Below are positions 6,734-7,283 of a stretch of 7,283 nt of DNA, in pieces. Every line of letters begins with the position of its first letter. Position 1 is the stretch's first letter. The notes beneath the pieces are model-generated. The model had not been told where the DNA came from. It saw nothing but the letters and a program-made list of their open reading frames with translations, and made no database searches. This DNA comes from Pseudomonadota bacterium (GTDB taxonomy: Bacteria; Pseudomonadota; Alphaproteobacteria; Rhizobiales; Rhizobiaceae), in NCBI GenBank assembly GCA_023428515.1, contig JAEYXI010000488.1, positions 1 to 7,283 on the forward strand. Reading direction: 5' to 3'. The translations under genes were made by a program, and so were the position numbers.

Positions 6734-6831
6734 TCCGGGGTATGGGAGTCAAGCCGAAACTTACCCGCGGATGCGGGCGCCGGGCCGCTTGTTGAGGCTC
6801 TCCGCCGACACTAAGAGGTATCGGGCAAGGA

Positions 6832-6885
6832 ATGACGGCGGGCCAGGGCCGCCCTATGACCGAAAGGGATCGAGAAGCGGGATGA
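6832..6885 (+). CDS. Possible 17-codon leader ORF overlapping the reductase start
   Basis: An ATG at 6832 opens a 17-codon frame (MTAGQGRPMTERDREAG) whose TGA overlaps the reductase ATG in the sequence ATGA (6882-6885). A second in-frame ATG at 6856 has AGGG (6845-6848) 7 bases upstream. The overlap would allow coupled translation of the reductase. There is no evidence of conservation, and GC-rich DNA gives such short frames freely, so this is only a candidate. Confidence 0.25.
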   Translation: MTAGQGRPMTERDREAG

Positions 6886-7283
6886 GCGCAGCGGAAGGCA
6901 CGGCCGGAATGGTCATCATCGGGGCAGGGGAGTGCGGCGCGCGCGCTGCCTTCGCCTTGCGCGAGAACGGTTTTTCGGGGCCGGTGACGCTGGTCGGCGA
7001 GGAGGCGCATCTTCCCTATGAGCGGCCGCCGCTCTCCAAGGAGGCGCTTACCCGCGACGAGCATCCCGAGCCGAAATGGATAGGGCTCGCCGAACGCTTT
7101 GCCGAAAAGGGCATCTCGGTGCTGACGGGGCGGAACGCGGTCTCGATCGACAGGGCAGGGAAGTCGGTGAGGCTGTCGGACGGCTCAACGCTCGCCTACG
7201 AAAAGCTGTTGCTCGCCACTGGCGCCGTGCCCAGGCAATTGCCGCTGGCGGCAAATGCGGGGCCGCGCTGCGTGACGCTCCGG
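6882..7283 (+). CDS. FAD-dependent ferredoxin reductase-like protein, 3' end outside window
   Basis: The first 134 residues of a pyridine-nucleotide-disulfide-type oxidoreductase that runs off the window; complete members have about 400 residues. The FAD-binding Rossmann motif VIIGAGECGARAAFALRENG is at 11-30 (GxGxxG at 14-19), the acidic residue at the end of strand 2 is Glu40 ('LVGEE'), 'LPYERPPLSK' follows at 44-53, and the ATG motif 'LLLATGAVPR' lies at 109-118. These mark the group that passes electrons from NAD(P)H to Rieske or other 2Fe-2S ferredoxins serving oxygenases (rhodocoxin/putidaredoxin reductase, BphA4, MocF). The ATG at 6882 has a GAGA-type ribosome site about 6 bases upstream. 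It is divergent from the sugar-binding-protein gene and shares its control region. The electron acceptor is not in the window. Confidence 0.9.
   Translation, partial: MSAAEGTAGMVIIGAGECGARAAFALRENGFSGPVTLVGEEAHLPYERPPLSKEALTRDEHPEPKWIGLAERFAEKGISVLTGRNAVSIDRAGKSVRLSDGSTLAYEKLLLATGAVPRQLPLAANAGPRCVTLR

Larger units (their letters stand above)
6512..6881. promoter_or_regulatory. Divergent control region between binding-protein and reductase genes
   Basis: These 370 bases hold no convincing gene longer than a leader peptide and must carry the promoters of two divergent transcripts. The centre (about 6680-6735) is an AT-rich island in otherwise GC-rich DNA and contains the IolR-like palindrome described separately. 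Other structure includes CTTCCT-N5-AGGAAG (6562-6578), GGGTT-TTCG-AACCC (6656-6669) and a loose GGCAT-N15-ATGCC pair (6678-6702). I could not assign a -35/-10 pair with confidence on either strand. The binding-protein message would have a leader of roughly 150-200 bases if its promoter lies in the AT-rich island. Confidence 0.6.

Noticed and set aside
6792..6821. TTGAGG followed by AGGTAT as a promoter for the reductase
   Set aside because: The -10 match is poor, and such pairs are easy to find by chance; not strong enough to list.
6570..7064. Minus-strand open frame across the divergent region and reductase
   Set aside because: It overlaps the reductase Rossmann motif on the opposite strand, has no domain I recognise and crosses the operator region.

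Overview
The window looks like chromosomal or replicon DNA of a GC-rich alphaproteobacterium, most likely in the Rhizobiales (Mesorhizobium/Sinorhizobium-like). The grounds are GC-rich codons, Shine-Dalgarno-led genes with some GTG and TTG starts, a short 'DTFPASDP' protein of a type I associate with rhizobia, and a sugar-type ABC transporter that I recall as closest to rhizobial inositol/rhizopine systems. Everything here comes from reading the sequence; no database search was possible.

Left part (1-2534): a small highly charged protein (50-247, +) converges, with 3 bases between stop codons, on a GcvA-like LysR regulator (251-1183, -). The regulator is divergent from an EamA/DMT exporter (1261-2154, +), the usual regulator/target layout. 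A 101-residue ElaB/YqjD/DUF883-like membrane-anchored protein (2229-2534, +) follows.

Middle and right part, all on the minus strand and read right to left: a periplasmic sugar-binding protein (6511-5570), a BPD_transp_2 permease (5441-4320), a single-domain sugar ABC ATPase (4309-3539), a MaoC/Rv0130-like enoyl-CoA hydratase starting at TTG (3431-2958), and an antibiotic-biosynthesis-monooxygenase (ABM) domain protein starting at GTG (2939-2577). A strong 13-bp hairpin sits between the binding-protein and permease genes and probably sets a high binding-protein to permease ratio.

Right edge: a 370-base divergent intergenic region separates the binding-protein gene from a FAD-dependent ferredoxin-reductase-like gene (6882 to beyond the window, +). 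Its AT-rich centre holds a perfect 18-bp palindrome, ATGGAATATTCATTCCAT, containing GGAA-N6-TTCC. That is the published binding consensus of IolR, the RpiR-type repressor of inositol catabolism in Sinorhizobium meliloti. Together with a MocB/IbpA-like binding protein and a reductase of the kind that feeds Rieske-type oxygenases (MocF in rhizopine catabolism), this suggests uptake and oxidative processing of an inositol derivative, perhaps O-methylated such as a rhizopine or pinitol, under inositol control. The palindrome is direct observation; the substrate is inference and depends on genes outside the window.
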